Translations under genes and position numbers: made by a program | From: an uncultured Eubacteriales bacterium | GTDB lineage: Bacteria; Bacillota; Clostridia; Oscillospirales; Acutalibacteraceae | Assembly: GCA_934728355.1 (NCBI GenBank) | Contig: CAKVEA010000002.1 | Location: forward strand, 124,001 to 188,000 | DNA length: 64,000 nt | Reading direction: 5' to 3' | Notes under the pieces: model-generated | Seen by the model: the letters and a program-made list of their open reading frames with translations, nothing else | What the model was told of the DNA's origin: nothing | The model's database searches: none | Shown here: piece after piece, positions 18,271 through 26,047 of the stretch | Layout of the letters: each line of letters begins with the position of its first letter | How positions within the stretch are numbered: the stretch's first letter is position 1

Positions 18271-18794
18271 TTTTTTAAAATTTCTTCGCCGACTTTCCCG
18301 GATTTTTCAGGATGAAATTGAAATCCGACCACTTTGTTATTTTTTACAATTGCCGGAATGTGAACACCACTATAATCTACACAGTCCAAAGTGTATTCAT
18401 TATTATCTGCCATATAACTATTCATAAAATAAACATCTTTTCCCAAAATCTCCAAAGTATTCCATCCTATGTGTGGTAAACGATTTGTAGTAGGAATACG
18501 TATAATTTTCCCTTTTAATAAACCCAAACCACTACAATGTTTAGATTCACAACCACTTTCAAACAGTATCTGCATCCCAACACATATTCCTAAAATCGGT
18601 CTATCGAATTTTTTTATATCATTTGATAAATCACCAATATTACTCATTACGGTTGAAAAATTTCCCACGCCGGGCAAAATTATGGCATCTGCATTATCTA
18701 TGTTTTTAGAAAAATTCACACTGATACCAAGCCGCTTAAATAAATTCTTAATGGAATTTATATTTCCACATTTATAATCGATAATTGTTACCAT
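18246..18794 (-). CDS. hisH: Imidazole glycerol phosphate synthase, glutamine amidotransferase subunit
   Basis: A 182-residue class I glutaminase, slightly shorter than the usual 200. The triad is intact: Cys71 in LGICVGMQ, His161 and Glu163 in FQFHPEKSG. The oxyanion region PGVGNF is present. HisH docks on HisF and feeds it ammonia. TAGGTG six bases before the ATG is a good ribosome-binding site. It starts eight bases after the hisG stop. Confidence 0.95.
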   Translation of the reverse strand: MVTIIDYKCGNINSIKNLFKRLGISVNFSKNIDNADAIILPGVGNFSTVMSNIGDLSNDIKKFDRPILGICVGMQILFESGCESKHCSGLGLLKGKIIRIPTTNRLPHIGWNTLEILGKDVYFMNSYMADNNEYTLDCVDYSGVHIPAIVKNNKVVGFQFHPEKSGKVGEEILKKWVLSWGL

Positions 18795-18802
18795 AAAAAC
18801 AC

Positions 18803-19501
18803 CTATTTTACAACATAGTAATCATTTATGTTTATTTTTGAAAAAATTATCTCTTTATTTTCTTTGATAAATTTTTTATTAATTAAAACATTTGCCTCTA
18901 TCTTCATCAATTCTTCATATATAACTAATCCATTATTGTGTAAAGTTTCACCGCTTTCCACTATATCCAATATAGCATCTGCATGAGCATATTTGGGTGT
19001 AAGCTCTGATGAACCGCTAATGTTAATTACATCTATTTTTACATTTTTATCAGAGAAATAATTTTTACAAATATGAGGGTATTCAGTTGCAATAATTAAT
19101 TTATTATAACTATTTGTACGATTAAAATAATAATCTTTACATTTAAAATCTCCAGCAAAACATAGCCTTGACTTTTTAAAAAAACTAAGGTCTCTAGATA
19201 TTAACATATTCTCACATACTGAGTTCAAAGATTTTTCACTTAATATGTACTCATTAAAGTAAACACAAGTTGAAATCCCAATGTCGACCCAGCCATTGTT
19301 AACATATTTTGGAATATCGACTGATCTAAGTAACAAGAAAACGGACTTTTTATCATCAGTTTCAAATTCTAATTTTTTATTTATATTCCTGTCCATACAT
19401 ACTAATAATGAGGTGGATATCAATCCTGTTTTTTGAAAATATCCGTAAGATTTTTTAAGTAATCTGCGTTCTTTTGGTATAGCAATCACTAATTTTTTCA
19501 T
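18803..19501 (-). CDS. hisG: ATP phosphoribosyltransferase, short (HisG-S) form, divergent
   Basis: A 232-residue protein matching the HisG catalytic subunit, clearest in the C-terminal half: IATEYPHICKNYF, then ISGSSELTPKYAHADAILDI (the PRPP-binding region), then SGETLHNNGLVI. HisG condenses ATP and PRPP in the first step of histidine synthesis. It lacks the C-terminal regulatory domain of the long form, so it is the short type that normally needs HisZ; no hisZ is in the window. The N-terminal half is divergent. The ATG at 19501 is preferred over a TTG at 19513. It starts 17 bp after the kinase-like gene, in the same operon. Confidence 0.85.
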   Translation of the reverse strand: MKKLVIAIPKERRLLKKSYGYFQKTGLISTSLLVCMDRNINKKLEFETDDKKSVFLLLRSVDIPKYVNNGWVDIGISTCVYFNEYILSEKSLNSVCENMLISRDLSFFKKSRLCFAGDFKCKDYYFNRTNSYNKLIIATEYPHICKNYFSDKNVKIDVINISGSSELTPKYAHADAILDIVESGETLHNNGLVIYEELMKIEANVLINKKFIKENKEIIFSKININDYYVVK

Positions 19502-19518
19502 AAAAACCGCCAATTAAA

Positions 19519-20736
19519 TCAAACTATTTCATCTAAAAAGTCTGTTAAATTTTTATCTTGGAAATCAGAATGATAATTATAACAATTGATTTTATTAAGC
19601 ATTTCATTGAAGCTATCGCTATTAATATTATTTTTTAAAATAGTATCTCCAATCCACTGAAGTTGATCTGAGACATTATCTATTACGTTATCATATAAAA
19701 TATCATTCTTTTCTTGACCTTCCAGTTTTTTTATATACTTTTTACTACAACCCCACTCAAGTCGAATACTTACTATTGCATGAATTTTGGTACTCGGAAT
19801 AATGTCTTTCCCAAATAATTTTGCAAGCTCCATATGAGAGATAACCAATTTATTTTCTCTTAAATTTTTCAATTCATTTTGCGACATTTCACAATACTTC
19901 GAATCAGGCTTGTATCCATATTGCGTACATGATAAGCTCTCAATATTAGTCAAAAATTTTCTAAGCTTACTGTACTGACCCAAATTCCCAATACCTACGT
20001 TTACAACACCCGGCCATCCGAAAATCTCTGGTTGACCATCACTGTTAAGCCCTATGAAACCTTTGTCATTCGCTATTAATTTTCCGTACTTATTCTCGAG
20101 AAAGTGAAGCAATGTAGAGGTTTTTCCACTCCCGGATTTTCCCGTCAGTAAAATACCTTTTTCTCTATACTGAATAATAGCAGCATGAAAATAAACAAAA
20201 CCATTATTTAGAAGATTTCTCATTAAAATACTTCTGACTAATCTAAGCGGAGTAAGAATACTTGAGTTATTTAAATTATTATATAAATACAGAAAATGCC
20301 TTTTAAGATCGCTAATAATGACACATACATTATCTTTATATTCAATATAATCATCTATCAACTCGTCGACTGACACATTTTCATTTCCGAAATCCTCATG
20401 CCCTTCATTTGCCCAGATGGTTACATACAAGTTATCATCTAACTTTAAATTGAAGTAATATCCACCCATGTGTTTTACTTTAAACCAGTCTTTATAAATA
20501 TTTGATTCGAAAACATCTCTAACAAATGATTTAAGATTTTTAGAATTAAAACAATATAGATCGAATTTATTTTTTACTTTATCATTACCTTTGCTCAAAA
20601 AATGAGGTTTTAACCTTTCGTTAGTTACTTCCACAATATCTTTACTATCTGTCAGTAACTCTAAAAAATCCTCATTTAAATAATAACATTCTTTAAACAC
20701 CTTATCGGTCAGATCACTAATAGTTTTCCAATTCAT
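19519..20736 (-). CDS. HprK-like P-loop kinase-family protein
   Basis: A 405-residue protein with a P-loop GKSGSGKT at 199-206 preceded by FHAAII. This is the layout of HPr kinase C-terminal domains and of the HprK-related kinases found in peptide natural-product loci. NDKGF near residue 224 may take the place of the acidic nucleotide-site residues. The N-terminal 180 residues are unlike HprK and have no motif I know. It cannot be the normal HPr kinase: it lacks the HprK signature and sits among his and radical SAM genes. In paeninodin-type lasso peptide clusters, HprK homologues phosphorylate the peptide; a similar tailoring role is inference. GAAGGGAAT precedes the ATG. Confidence 0.75.
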   Translation of the reverse strand: MNWKTISDLTDKVFKECYYLNEDFLELLTDSKDIVEVTNERLKPHFLSKGNDKVKNKFDLYCFNSKNLKSFVRDVFESNIYKDWFKVKHMGGYYFNLKLDDNLYVTIWANEGHEDFGNENVSVDELIDDYIEYKDNVCVIISDLKRHFLYLYNNLNNSSILTPLRLVRSILMRNLLNNGFVYFHAAIIQYREKGILLTGKSGSGKTSTLLHFLENKYGKLIANDKGFIGLNSDGQPEIFGWPGVVNVGIGNLGQYSKLRKFLTNIESLSCTQYGYKPDSKYCEMSQNELKNLRENKLVISHMELAKLFGKDIIPSTKIHAIVSIRLEWGCSKKYIKKLEGQEKNDILYDNVIDNVSDQLQWIGDTILKNNINSDSFNEMLNKINCYNYHSDFQDKNLTDFLDEIV

Positions 20737-20773
20737 TAGCTATAATTCCCTTCGCTTTGCAAAATTTGACAAT

Positions 20774-21877
20774 TTAGTCTTTGCTATTTATTATTCTCCA
20801 ACGTGTTTTTTCCAGTTCACTGTATTTATCCATAAGACACATAAGCTTGTATACATTATGTCCCGAAGATAATACATCAAAATTGTTAATAGCTTTATCT
20901 ATTAGTAAATCTTTTATTATACCACCGTCTATCCATTGGTATATACAGTCTAAAATCGAGAGAAAAAAGCAAGTTAAATCAGCTAATTGCTTTATTTTAT
21001 TATCTTCTCCATAAAAAATTTCAAATTTTCTTTCTTGAATTTTTGAACTTAATTCTTTTTCGCTACAAGTCAAAAGCATCCTCAAAAGACCTTTATAACC
21101 TTTAAAACACAATACGAACAGTTCTTTGGGGGATTTACTAAAAATACCTGAATATTTCTCTTTAATAGCAACATCAAAGTACTCTAAAACGTCTTTGGAA
21201 AAATAATTGTCCAGTTTATTTTCATTAACTACTTTATGAAGCAAATTAACTCTTTCATTAAGCGAAAGTTCAAAGTGTCCAAAAATCGGCAACATTGTCC
21301 TGAGTATATTTAGAAAAGATGAATTTAAAAAGTAGCAAAACCATCTATAATTGATATCTGATGTATCATCAAAATTAAAAAACCAATTTCTAGATTCTAA
21401 AACTAGTATCTTTAAAGCTTTAACAATTTCAATATTTTGAATTCTAGGATTGTAATTATTAATGTCAACTTGTTTTATAAGCTTCAAAAGATTATCACCC
21501 TTAATAATCTTACCATTATTCTTCAGCTCAAATGTTGAAATTCGCGGATCTAAATTTTTAAAATACTCTCTTGAAACAGGGTAAACGTCCACAAAAGGTA
21601 TATTTATCAAGCTTGAAACTGTCTTTAGAAAATCAGATGACTTTTTCATCAGATTTTTTCGAAAGGATTTACTGTATTCATTTTCCTTACTTTTTGGAAC
21701 AACTATAAATTCTATATCACTTAAAAAATCATATTTGCCATCTTTTTCTAAATAAGACAAACCACCTACCGCCGTACTCCCATAAGCCACTATGTTTAAA
21801 CAACTTCCATCATAAATGGAAACGAGACCCTCTAAAATTTTTTTTATTTCATTCGGATAATTTAATTTCGAAAACAT
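20774..21877 (-). CDS. Nucleotidyltransferase-fold protein (pol beta superfamily)
   Basis: A 367-residue protein whose N-terminus has the pol-beta nucleotidyltransferase pattern: AYGSTAVGG (Gly33-Ser34) and, twenty residues on, SDIEF with the two metal-binding acids Asp54 and Glu56. Enzymes of this fold transfer a nucleotide to small molecules, proteins or RNA. The helical C-terminal two-thirds resemble the substrate-binding part of such enzymes but have no specific motif I recognise. It begins with AAAGGAG before the ATG and lies 18 bp after the radical SAM gene and 37 bp before the HprK-like gene. The substrate is unknown. It is unlike the second nucleotidyltransferase of the locus at 24.2-26.0 kb. 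Confidence 0.75.
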   Translation of the reverse strand: MFSKLNYPNEIKKILEGLVSIYDGSCLNIVAYGSTAVGGLSYLEKDGKYDFLSDIEFIVVPKSKENEYSKSFRKNLMKKSSDFLKTVSSLINIPFVDVYPVSREYFKNLDPRISTFELKNNGKIIKGDNLLKLIKQVDINNYNPRIQNIEIVKALKILVLESRNWFFNFDDTSDINYRWFCYFLNSSFLNILRTMLPIFGHFELSLNERVNLLHKVVNENKLDNYFSKDVLEYFDVAIKEKYSGIFSKSPKELFVLCFKGYKGLLRMLLTCSEKELSSKIQERKFEIFYGEDNKIKQLADLTCFFLSILDCIYQWIDGGIIKDLLIDKAINNFDVLSSGHNVYKLMCLMDKYSELEKTRWRIINSKD

Positions 21878-21895
21878 AAATACAATCTCCTTTCG

Positions 21896-23050
21896 CTATA
21901 AATCTATTTTTAGGTTTTTCTTTAATGGACACAAAGGATCAACACCGTTCAGATTCCCCGTTTCATAGAACACACGCGCTCTGCATCCACCTCGACATTT
22001 ACTGTAATTGCTACAACTTTTGCACGTATTATTCCCCGTGATTTTCATGGAATTTAAAGACTTTTTCCATAAGTTTATAAAACTCTCATTTTTAATATTA
22101 CCTGAATTAAAATCAGGACCTAAAAATATACAGGGTGAATAGTTGCCCAACTCATCAATCCAAATAGCTTCTTTTCCACAATGGCAACCAAAATTATTAC
22201 TATTTATCCAAAATCTGTCTTTGTAGACCGTACCAGGATGAATAATTTTAACTGTTGATTTAATATTTTTAACATTTTTTAAAAATGATATGTACTGTTC
22301 TTGCAATATGGTCAAATTCTCATTTTTAGCTCGTCCAAAAGCTATAATAGGAGTAAATCTTATCATGTCAATAGAATACTTTTCTGCAATTTTGACCAAT
22401 TCAAAACACTCATCTACATTATCTTTATTTAGCGAAACTCTTATAGCAGTCTTCCCTTTATAATACTTTTGCAAAAGCTCTAACGCGCTAATAGCTTTTT
22501 TGAAAGTTCCTTTACCTCTAAGATTGTCATGATTTACCTCTAAGCCCTCAAAACTGATCCAAAGTATGTCCAAATTCTTGTCATTTAGCTGCAACAGTAA
22601 TTCTTTTGTAAAAAGTAAACCATTTGATACAACTGATATTGCTAAGTTCTTTTTATTTCCATAATCCAATACTTCCAGGATATCTTTTCTCATGAACGGC
22701 TCTCCGCCGCCGATACATATGAAAAATGTACCATGTTCATACATATCATCAAATAGCTTGAAAATTTCTTCCGTGGTTAATTCTTTATCACGTATAATCC
22801 CAGAGTCAGAAAAACACTGTTTACACCTAAGATTGCAAGATTTAGTTATATTCATAGAAATTTTTATAGGTGCACTTAAACTGTCAGTTTTTACTTCAAC
22901 TGGTTTATTAATTTCTGTATAATTTCCTTTTAACAGTTCTTTTAATTTTGCTGTGTTTTCTTTATCAAAAAACGTTTCTCTTTTTTCTACTAAATCATAT
23001 ACTCTTGATCCAAAAAATTCATTCACAACAACATATCTTTTCAAATACAT
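21896..23050 (-). CDS. Radical SAM/SPASM-domain enzyme
   Basis: About 384 residues. An N-terminal 60-residue segment (YVVVNEFFGSRVYDL) resembles the peptide-recognition-like leader region of other SPASM enzymes. The radical SAM core follows, with CNLRCKQC (Cys72, Cys76, Cys79 bind the 4Fe-4S cluster) and GGGEPF. The C-terminal SPASM domain has at least seven cysteines (CHCGK, CKSCSNYSKCRGGC, PLCPL) for auxiliary clusters. Most SPASM enzymes modify peptides; some act on sugars or small molecules. The start is unsure: ATG at 23050, or TTG at 23044, which has GAGGTGAT at ideal spacing. It is the first gene after the 1.2-kb break, so it probably has its own promoter. Confidence 0.9.
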   Translation of the reverse strand: MYLKRYVVVNEFFGSRVYDLVEKRETFFDKENTAKLKELLKGNYTEINKPVEVKTDSLSAPIKISMNITKSCNLRCKQCFSDSGIIRDKELTTEEIFKLFDDMYEHGTFFICIGGGEPFMRKDILEVLDYGNKKNLAISVVSNGLLFTKELLLQLNDKNLDILWISFEGLEVNHDNLRGKGTFKKAISALELLQKYYKGKTAIRVSLNKDNVDECFELVKIAEKYSIDMIRFTPIIAFGRAKNENLTILQEQYISFLKNVKNIKSTVKIIHPGTVYKDRFWINSNNFGCHCGKEAIWIDELGNYSPCIFLGPDFNSGNIKNESFINLWKKSLNSMKITGNNTCKSCSNYSKCRGGCRARVFYETGNLNGVDPLCPLKKNLKIDL

Positions 23051-23547
23051 CACCTCATATAATAAAGTTGTTCCATAAGCCATGTGGATTAGCAAAAATA
23101 ACAATCACAGCAGCACTGAAATTTTCGTTAAAGCATATCTGTTTAATTAAAAACAGTACCTATGTTTTGTGATTTGATACGAATGAACCGGATAGTATTT
23201 AGTACTAAATACCCTACGAAATTTCATATCACAAATCTCAAAAAAGCTGCTGTAAAAAACTTTTTAAACTTTTTCAGAAATTTGAAATCAATTTCAAAAA
23301 TATTTTGATTAATATAGACGTTACTGGATTTTTACGTGCTGTTTTCTTACTGAAAATAAATTTAATACTAAAGTCATTAATTCAATTTAATCAGAAGCTT
23401 TTATAAAAATGTATATACACCAAAACAAGAATAACCCAAAAGATTCTTTTATAATTCTCAAATCATATGATTTCAACAATATTAAAAGACTAAATTTGTC
23501 TAAGAAAACATTATCACTTTACGTCAGCTTTTACGATACAGGTTACC
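23051..23547. other. Leader region of the radical SAM gene and 5' side of the IS110 remnant
   Basis: No intact gene is evident. On the minus strand there is one 26-codon ORF (23160-23237, start MKFRRVFSTKYY) that could encode a small peptide, but it has only a weak ribosome-binding site. The palindrome described separately lies inside it. Plus-strand sequence from about 23400 may be eroded transposase N-terminal coding. Confidence 0.35.
23195..23212. repeat. 18-bp perfect palindrome upstream of the radical SAM gene
   Basis: GTATTTAGTACTAAATAC reads the same on both strands, without a central gap. It lies about 145 bp before the radical SAM start, a suitable place for a dimeric regulator. It is AT-rich and could also be part of a decayed element. 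Confidence 0.5.
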
Positions 23548-24144
23548 GTGATTGATTCATGCAGTAACTGTAAATATCTCGAAAAAATTAAACATAATCA
23601 TTTCGGTATTGGAAAAGCTGAAAATATAAAATTTGTTGCTAAAAACTCTTTTGGTGTTTTTTGCCAAAGATGCTTTTTCATTTTAAATAAAGCAATTATG
23701 GAACAAATTGTTTTTATTGAAAATCAAATTAAATATTTAGAAAAACAAATTCCAATTTACTCTCTAAAACTAATTAAGTAATTACCACAATTTCCGGAAT
23801 TAGTATAACTTTATGTGCCATAATTGCCAGTGAAATCAGTGATATATGTAGTTTTGATTTCCTTTCAAAACTGTCTCTTTTACCAGTCTTGATGTAAAAA
23901 TTAATCAGTCCTGTGAATTCTCAGGCACTAAAAACAAAATTTCTAAATGCACCTCACCTTATTTTCGCCATACCATTTGAATCGCTTTAAACTGAGCTGC
24001 TTTTGCAATCCTATCTTGTCGGACTATTATCATCAATCATTAAAATCTCGTGTTAAACATCATTTAACTGCTATTGACTCTGTTGTATGTAAGCTTTTCA
24101 ATATTATCTTTATTATCCTTCTTGATAATAGGTCTTATAATGTT
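23548..24144 (+). pseudogene. IS110-family transposase remnant
   Basis: Three pieces in different frames line up in order with the C-terminal half of IS110-family transposases. They are: AENIKFVAKNSFG with the helix IENQIKYLEKQI (near 23600-23760); TTISGISITLCAIIASEISD (near 23784-23843), the Transposase_20 segment usually read T-I-P-G-I-G...AEIGDI; and, after SGTKNKISK, the tail SRVKHHLTAIDSVVCKLFNI near 24030-24090, usually KGK...AIGAVARKLCNI. Stops and frameshifts separate them and the N-terminal DEDD catalytic part is not recognisable, so it is dead. It lies opposite in strand to the locus and splits it. Confidence 0.7.
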
Positions 24145-24247
24145 AACCACCTCTCAATCCAAAGTTTTAAAATTTTTTTCAAATTCTACTTAACTTTTTA
24201 CAGCCGGTCCTTATATTATTACTACTAAAAAATCACAGTAAAGCTAA

Positions 24248-26047
24248 CTAAAACATATTAGATATTTTTGGTGCATAAGGAATAAACATAGTTTTACCAA
24301 CTTTGACTTTATGCATAACTCTTTCCAATTCCTCAATCACTTTTTTCCGAGATATCAAAACAGTATCAATATAATTACTTATAAAAATTCCTATACTTGA
24401 AATATAAAACTCAAAATTATCTTTAGAAACTTTGTAGATAGAATCAGAAATTTTAGATACCGAATACTCTTTTTTTAAAATTTCCAATACTTTCAAATTT
24501 AATCGTTCAAAAAATATTACTATGGGAAATAGATAATCTCGATCACTTTCACCATTCTGATTTGCTCTTTCTTTATAGTCCTGTTTTTTTATCTTCAGAT
24601 GCATATTTAAGTCATAGGGCCAACTTGGATATAAATTTAAAATATTTTCATCAATTTGGAAATATTCTATTACTTTTTTCAACTTATTATGGTATATAAA
24701 ACTATCATAATTCGTATATATATACATTACCACTAAACTAAAGAAACTCTTGAGCCGATTTGATGTAATAACATCTTTCAAATACTCAAAATTTAAATTT
24801 TCTTCACAGATCATATAATACATATCATTTATATCTTTCATATAAATTTTATGATGTTTAAAAATGTGCAAAAGTGTTATAATAATCTGATCCTCTAAAC
24901 AAACCATATTATCTTTAAATCTCGGATAATATAAGTTGATACGGTTTATAGGATATGCAGGATAGGATATGTCAATTTCCAATAAATAGCTATCTTCAAT
25001 TAATTTCCTCATATGGAAATGCCCGGACGGCACCAAATTATTAAGATTATACATACTTTTTACAGAAAATAAATCATGACGTATTTTAAAATCATTTTTT
25101 AGTAGATAATGAGCCAATTTAAAAGCATCTTCGCTGTTTATTGCTACCAAATCATAATCAGAATGAGTTCTAAAGGCAGGATTTTTATAATACTTTTTCG
25201 TGATATAACCTTTTATAAAATATATATTTAACTTTTCATTGGAAATATAATTCTTTATTTTTTCAATAAGCCCTTTGGTTACTTCCGATTTTTGCACTCT
25301 ATGTGCAGTCTTATTCCATACTTTGTTAATTAATTCTGGACAATTATTCAACAAGTGATAGAATACTATCGAATCAATTTTATAGCTAAGCAAAAAATCA
25401 TAATCTGAGCCTTTGATGTTTTTACATAAATTTTTTAGTGATTCTTTATCATCTTCATTTAAAACAATTTTCCCAAGTGAAAGCCATTTTCTCAGGTATT
25501 CTGTATCAAACTTTTGAACTCGATAAGTGACGTTATTGTCTTTACTTTTATTATTCCAGTTTATTTTACAAGCACCTACGCAGGCATCACATTCCATATT
25601 TCTTGTAGTATCTATTTTTTGGCGAATTACGGAATTAAGCGAATCTGAAGATATTTCCCTAATAAAATCAAAAAATAATTTTATGGGCGAAAACATACAA
25701 TCAAAACGATGAGAATATTCATTTTCATCCAAATCGAAAAGATTATATAGATTTGATTTTTTTAAAATTACATTATTATAAAATTTTTCGATTTTTGTAA
25801 ATAAATCATTAATATTTTTATTGTTAAATTTACAAACCAGATAGTTACACACCGCTTGGCATAAAAAACAAGCATCTATAGACTGGAAATTGAACGATAA
25901 TATATCATCATCCAATTGGCCAACTAAAGCAATATGATCTCCGCACGAAATTCCCTCTTTTGTCATTATTAAATCCGGTATTATTATATGATCAAAACTC
26001 ATGGTTGCATATTTCTTTATTTTATCCAAACATTTTTTGTCAATCAC
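24248..26047 (-). CDS. SufU/IscU-like scaffold domain fused to a nucleotidyltransferase-like domain
   Basis: A 599-residue protein with an unusual architecture. Residues 30-165 align with SufU/IscU: ISCGDHIALVGQLDDDI (Cys35, Asp37), then ACFLCQAVC (Cys60, Cys63, Cys67), then MECDACVGAC (Cys153, 156, 160). The 25-residue step from Cys35 to Cys60 equals that of Bacillus SufU (Cys41-Cys66). About 30 residues are inserted before the last Cys, and two or three Cys replace single ones. Residues 270-460 resemble PF14907-type nucleotidyltransferases: FIKGYI, then RTHSDYDL with Arg293, Asp297 and Asp299. The GTG start overlaps the TGA of the desulfurase gene (GTGA), so the two are coupled. Likely job: accept sulfur from that desulfurase and pass it on. 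The role of the second domain is unknown. Confidence 0.75.
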   Translation of the reverse strand: MIDKKCLDKIKKYATMSFDHIIIPDLIMTKEGISCGDHIALVGQLDDDILSFNFQSIDACFLCQAVCNYLVCKFNNKNINDLFTKIEKFYNNVILKKSNLYNLFDLDENEYSHRFDCMFSPIKLFFDFIREISSDSLNSVIRQKIDTTRNMECDACVGACKINWNNKSKDNNVTYRVQKFDTEYLRKWLSLGKIVLNEDDKESLKNLCKNIKGSDYDFLLSYKIDSIVFYHLLNNCPELINKVWNKTAHRVQKSEVTKGLIEKIKNYISNEKLNIYFIKGYITKKYYKNPAFRTHSDYDLVAINSEDAFKLAHYLLKNDFKIRHDLFSVKSMYNLNNLVPSGHFHMRKLIEDSYLLEIDISYPAYPINRINLYYPRFKDNMVCLEDQIIITLLHIFKHHKIYMKDINDMYYMICEENLNFEYLKDVITSNRLKSFFSLVVMYIYTNYDSFIYHNKLKKVIEYFQIDENILNLYPSWPYDLNMHLKIKKQDYKERANQNGESDRDYLFPIVIFFERLNLKVLEILKKEYSVSKISDSIYKVSKDNFEFYISSIGIFISNYIDTVLISRKKVIEELERVMHKVKVGKTMFIPYAPKISNMF

